A stretch of 64,000 bases of DNA. Origin: Nocardia nova SH22a. GTDB lineage: Bacteria; Actinomycetota; Actinomycetes; Mycobacteriales; Mycobacteriaceae. Under the pieces are notes generated by a model, which did no database searches, had not been told where the DNA came from, and saw only the letters and a program-made list of their open reading frames with translations. The stretch covers positions 1,612,001 through 1,676,000 of the forward strand of contig NZ_CP006850.1 of NCBI RefSeq assembly GCF_000523235.1, given 5' to 3'. Both the position numbers and the translations under genes were made by a program. Shown in pieces: positions 61,014 to 64,000 of the stretch (the stretch's first letter is position 1; each line of letters begins with the position of its first letter).

Positions 61014-61631
61014 TCACCGGCTTCGCTGCTCGACCCACGCCGTGATCATCTCGGCGGTGATGGCGACGACCTGATCGCGCATGTGATCGTCGAATTCGGG
61101 GGACGAGGTGCGCAGGATCGCCGCGAAGCCGGTGTTGACCAGCACGTAGGCCATCAGGTCGAAGGTGCCTTCGGAGGGCTCCGGCCCCATGACCTCCGCC
61201 AGGAAGCTCACGACCAGCGCCCGCATCCGCGGCTCGAAATCGGGAATGCCGGTGCTGTAGAACTGCAATCCGGCCGCCAGCGCGCGCACCAGCGGCGCGT
61301 TCGCCACCAGTTCCGCGCTCAGCGCCTCCAGGATCGAGGTGACCAGCCGGGGCAGCGGCTCGCTGCCGATCCGCGCCGCCTGCGCGGAGAAACGCCGCTC
61401 GATGTTGTTCATCATCCGCTCGAGCAGTTCGTCCACGATCACGTCGCGGTCGGCGAAGTACCGGTAGACGGTGCCGATACTGACCTCGGCCTCGGCCGCG
61501 ATGCGATTGGTCGAGGTGTTGGCGATGCCGCGCTCACCGAACAACTGCGCCGCGGTGTCGAGTATGTGCTCGCGGGTCGCCCGCGCCCTGTCCTGAGTCG
61601 GCCGGTGACGTTTGGTTACGGTCTTGGTCAC
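61014..61631 (-). CDS. TetR family regulator, paralogue A
   Basis: The 205-residue regulator has a TetR helix-turn-helix (RARATREHILDTAAQLFGER, STNRIAAEAEVSIGTVYRYF) and a C-terminal ligand domain. It is closely similar to the regulator at 63089: the DNA-binding helices differ at only a few positions. GTG 61631 follows AGGAAGG; a GTG ten codons upstream is less likely. It is the third gene of the TetR-ABC1-TetR operon, 82 bp after the ABC1 gene. The nearly identical recognition helices predict shared operators. Confidence 0.88.
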   Translation of the reverse strand: MTKTVTKRHRPTQDRARATREHILDTAAQLFGERGIANTSTNRIAAEAEVSIGTVYRYFADRDVIVDELLERMMNNIERRFSAQAARIGSEPLPRLVTSILEALSAELVANAPLVRALAAGLQFYSTGIPDFEPRMRALVVSFLAEVMGPEPSEGTFDLMAYVLVNTGFAAILRTSSPEFDDHMRDQVVAITAEMITAWVEQRSR

Positions 61632-61712
61632 GCGGAATCCCTTCCTCTGCCGTACGACCATCGAAGCGGCTGTCGCCCCCGCCGTGCGAGAGACGTTGGC
61701 GCCGGGGAACTT

Positions 61713-63092
61713 TCAGTGTGTGCGCATCGTGCGGCGCCAGCGCTCGATCTCGACGCCGATCTCGGTCGCGGGCGGTTCGTGATAGAGCCATTCGCGTGCC
61801 AGACGGTGCCAGTTGTTGGTGGTGTGCAGTTGCCCGAGTACGGCGTAGGTGAACAGGTCCGCCCGGCGGGAGAACACGTGCTCGGGTGGAAGGCGCTGAT
61901 GGCGCATGCCGCTGAATTCGGCCGCGCGCGGGTCGATGGCGAGTACCACTGCGCTGGTGGCCAATTCGGGTGTGACGGTGATGTCCTCGTCGATCAGATG
62001 CCAGCCGGTCGCCGCCCAGATGTAGCCGAGGCATTCCTCCGGCGTGACCCCGGCATCGGGATCGACGATGCCCTGTGCCACCCAGGAGTGGTAGATGTCG
62101 TCGGCGCGGTATTCCCCTGCGGCGCAGATGATGTCGCGTTCGAGTTCGACGTCGGCGGGGCTCATCTCGGCGTAGAGCCCGAAGTCGACGAAGGCGAGCC
62201 GTCCGTCGGCGGTGAGCAGGATGTTGCCCGGATGCGGATCGCCGCAGAACTCGTGGTCGGTGAACAGCGAGGTGATGTAGAAGCGGTAGATCAGTTCGCC
62301 GATGCGGGTGCGGTCGGCGTCGGGCAGGGTCCGGATATGCCCGAACGACCGGCCGTCGACGAGGTCGGTGACCAGAACATTGGGCCCGCAATAGTTTTCG
62401 ATGCTGTCCGGGACGGTGATGAAGGGGTGTCCGCGGTAGCGGGACGCGACGTGGTGCTGTGTGTGCGCCTCGCGGGGGTAGTCGAGTTCGCTGCCGATGT
62501 TGCGGGCGATCTCGGCGAGGACCTCTTCGTCGGCGGCGCTGGGCAGCAACGCCTTCCAGAGCCGGCTGATCATCAAGAGGTTGCGCATGTCGGCTTCCAC
62601 GGCCCGATCGACGCCGGGGTATTTGACCTTGACCGCGACCGGTCGTCCGTCGCGTAGCCGGGCGCGGTAGACCTGTCCGATGGAGGCGGCGGCGATGGGA
62701 GTTTCGTCGAAGTCGGCGAAGATTCGTGCCATCGGGCCGAGATCGTCCTCGATCACCGTGCGCATGGCGGAGAACGCGAATGCCGGAGCCTGGTCGCGTA
62801 GTTGCGCGAGTCTGGTGCGGAACATCTCGCGCTGTTCCTCCGGCAGCAGGTCGAGGTCGAGCACCGACAGCATCTGCCCGAGCTTCATCGCCGCGCCCTT
62901 CATGCCGCCGAGCACGGTGACCAGCTGCTGGGCGGCCTGCATCGCCGAGCGTTCGCTCAAGCGCCGGCGCGCCTCCTCGGTGCGGCCCACCATCGACAGC
63001 CGGGTGCCGACACCGCGCAGCGCCTGTCCCGCGGCGAGGCGGCCCATCTTGCTGCCGCGTGAAATGCGGCCGCGGGGAACCCGATCGCTCAT
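61713..63092 (-). CDS. ABC1/UbiB-family atypical kinase
   Basis: The 459-residue protein is a second ABC1 kinase in this window. It has the KxGQ motif (VLGGMKGAAMKLGQMLSVLD), AAASIGQVYRARL, VAVKVKYPGV with the lysine, DPHPGNI for catalysis and DFGLY for metal binding. The sequence is clearly different from the one at 23766. It starts by overlapping the stop of the upstream TetR gene (ATGA). Flanking by two paralogous regulators suggests conditional expression, perhaps with the gene starting at 63974. The substrate is unknown. Confidence 0.9.
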   Translation of the reverse strand: MSDRVPRGRISRGSKMGRLAAGQALRGVGTRLSMVGRTEEARRRLSERSAMQAAQQLVTVLGGMKGAAMKLGQMLSVLDLDLLPEEQREMFRTRLAQLRDQAPAFAFSAMRTVIEDDLGPMARIFADFDETPIAAASIGQVYRARLRDGRPVAVKVKYPGVDRAVEADMRNLLMISRLWKALLPSAADEEVLAEIARNIGSELDYPREAHTQHHVASRYRGHPFITVPDSIENYCGPNVLVTDLVDGRSFGHIRTLPDADRTRIGELIYRFYITSLFTDHEFCGDPHPGNILLTADGRLAFVDFGLYAEMSPADVELERDIICAAGEYRADDIYHSWVAQGIVDPDAGVTPEECLGYIWAATGWHLIDEDITVTPELATSAVVLAIDPRAAEFSGMRHQRLPPEHVFSRRADLFTYAVLGQLHTTNNWHRLAREWLYHEPPATEIGVEIERWRRTMRTH

Positions 63093-63700
63093 TGCTGTAC
63101 CTCCGCCCACGCCGCGATCATCTCTGCCGTCATGGCGATCAAATCCTCGCGTTCCTGTCGGCCGACCTCCGGCCCCGATGCCCGCAGCACGGCCGCGAAA
63201 CCGGTATTGACCAGCACATAGCTGATCACCTCGTATCGTTGATCATCGCCCGGACCCAGTAACTGGATGACCAGCACCTTCACCAGCAGACGCAGCCGCG
63301 GCTCGAATTCCGGTATCCCGCTGCTGTAGAACTGCACGCCCGCGGCGAGCGCCCGGACCAGCGGGGCGTTGGCCACCAGTTCGTCGGTGATCACGTCCAA
63401 TATCGACGTGGTCACCTGGAAGAAGGATTGATCGCCGACGCCGAAGACGCGCTGAGTGAAGCGCTGCTCGATATTGCCGATCAGTCGTTCCAGCAGTTCG
63501 TCGACGATCACCTCGCGGTCGGCGAAATAGCGGTAGACGGTGCCGACGCTGACCCCGGCCTCGGCGGCGATCCGGTTGGTCGAGGTCTCCGCGATGCCGC
63601 GCTGCCCGAACAGACGCGCCGCGGCGTCGAGAATGCGTTCCCTCGTCGCACGCGCCCGCTCCTGCGACGGGCGGCGACGATCCACCGCTGCCTTCGCCAT
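63089..63700 (-). CDS. TetR family regulator, paralogue B
   Basis: The 203-residue regulator has helix-turn-helix RARATRERILDAAARLFGQR, STNRIAAEAGVSVGTVYRYF, almost the same as paralogue A at 61014, and a related ligand domain including LVANAPLVRALAAGVQFYSS. ATG 63700 has GAGGAG eight bases upstream. Its stop overlaps the ABC1 start. It is divergent from the gene at 63974, and two 14-bp palindromes lie between them, the natural sites for this protein and its paralogue. Confidence 0.9.
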   Translation of the reverse strand: MAKAAVDRRRPSQERARATRERILDAAARLFGQRGIAETSTNRIAAEAGVSVGTVYRYFADREVIVDELLERLIGNIEQRFTQRVFGVGDQSFFQVTTSILDVITDELVANAPLVRALAAGVQFYSSGIPEFEPRLRLLVKVLVIQLLGPGDDQRYEVISYVLVNTGFAAVLRASGPEVGRQEREDLIAMTAEMIAAWAEVQQ

Positions 63701-63920
63701 CGGCGTCACTCCTCTGCTCCGCGCTCACCCACACGGCCCGCCCGTCCCGCGGCACCGGGCCGCGCGAGATGAGGTTAGCGATCGGCGTACGCAAATACTT
63801 CGCTATCCGGGCAGGCACACGTGAAGATCACAAACCTACGCCGCGGTAGCCGGACGGCGCACAGTTACAGAACCGCTCGGAATGGCTGTTGACGTCGGGG
63901 AATTGGCGACTCTAGTATTT

Positions 63921-63957
63921 CTACACAAGTGTAGGAATAACTTCTACGCTTGAGTAG
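63921..63957. promoter_or_regulatory. two tandem palindromic operators
   Basis: CTACACAAGTGTAG (63921-63934) and CTACGCTTGAGTAG (63944-63957) fit the consensus CTACnCwwGnGTAG. Their centres are 23 bp apart, two helical turns. They lie immediately upstream of the gene at 63974 and divergent from the TetR gene. Confidence 0.65.
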
Positions 63958-63973
63958 ATTACGAGGAGCTGCA

Positions 63974-64000
63974 ATGGCGACCCTGCGTGAATGGCTGTTC
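63974..64000 (+). CDS. start of a gene cut by the window edge
   Basis: Nine codons (MATLREWLF) follow a GAGGAG site. Too short to identify. The two palindromes before it indicate repression by the TetR paralogues. Confidence 0.6.

Overview
The window is high-GC actinobacterial DNA, most likely from Nocardia or a close relative in the Mycobacteriales. The evidence is the strong G/C third-position bias, frequent GTG and TTG starts, many apparent leaderless promoters, a WhiB7 regulator with an RGRPRK AT-hook, a mycoredoxin, a resuscitation-promoting factor, and a gene order that matches my recollection of the Mycobacterium tuberculosis Rv3193c-Rv3204 neighbourhood. All family calls are by eye from motifs; nothing was searched against a database.

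Layout. 1-6.4 kb: start of an ECF sigma factor, a flavin reductase with a SnoaL-like protein, a large arylsulfatase, a MobA-MoeA fusion and a VOC protein. 6.4-39 kb: a conserved backbone of DNA repair and stress genes (alkyltransferase-like protein, LipV-like hydrolase, adnA-adnB, K+ channel, nudC, mycoredoxin, uvrD2, whiB7, ABC1 kinase, E1-like protein, DUF2342 protein, PDZ-Lon protease, UPF0182 protein, rpf). Extra modules sit inside this backbone: a DoxX-like gene, an SRPBCC-EVE-MarR operon (19.2-20.5 kb), and a four-gene operon at 25.35-29.4 kb. 39.7-45.6 kb: two identical initiator tRNA genes bracket a 5.7-kb segment with an orphan membrane protein, an HxlR regulator, a drug efflux pump, an SDR, a decayed chimeric copy of the regulator-efflux pair, and a cation efflux protein. 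45.7-64 kb: accessory metabolism and regulation, including SDR, cupin, hydrolases, a two-component system next to a pseudo-receiver and a large LuxR ATPase, AraC and PucR regulators, a secreted lipase, and a TetR-ABC1-TetR operon.

The best candidate for an undescribed system is the operon at 25,352-29,403. It encodes a J-domain protein fused to a kinase fold with a destroyed active site, a VWA protein with an intact metal site, a divergent adenylosuccinate-synthetase-like enzyme, and an NrtR-like regulator whose Nudix box has lost its catalytic acids. A perfect 21-bp palindrome overlaps the -10 element and ends 3 bp before the first start codon, as expected for a repressor operator. A nucleotide or ADP-ribose signal controlling a chaperone, VWA and nucleotide enzyme complex is my inference.

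Other strong regulatory signals are the whiB7 leader (promoter, 109-codon upstream ORF, mutually exclusive terminator and antiterminator hairpins), two tandem CRP-like sites upstream of rpf, and twin palindromes upstream of the last, truncated gene. No CRISPR array, rRNA gene, transposase or integrase was seen.
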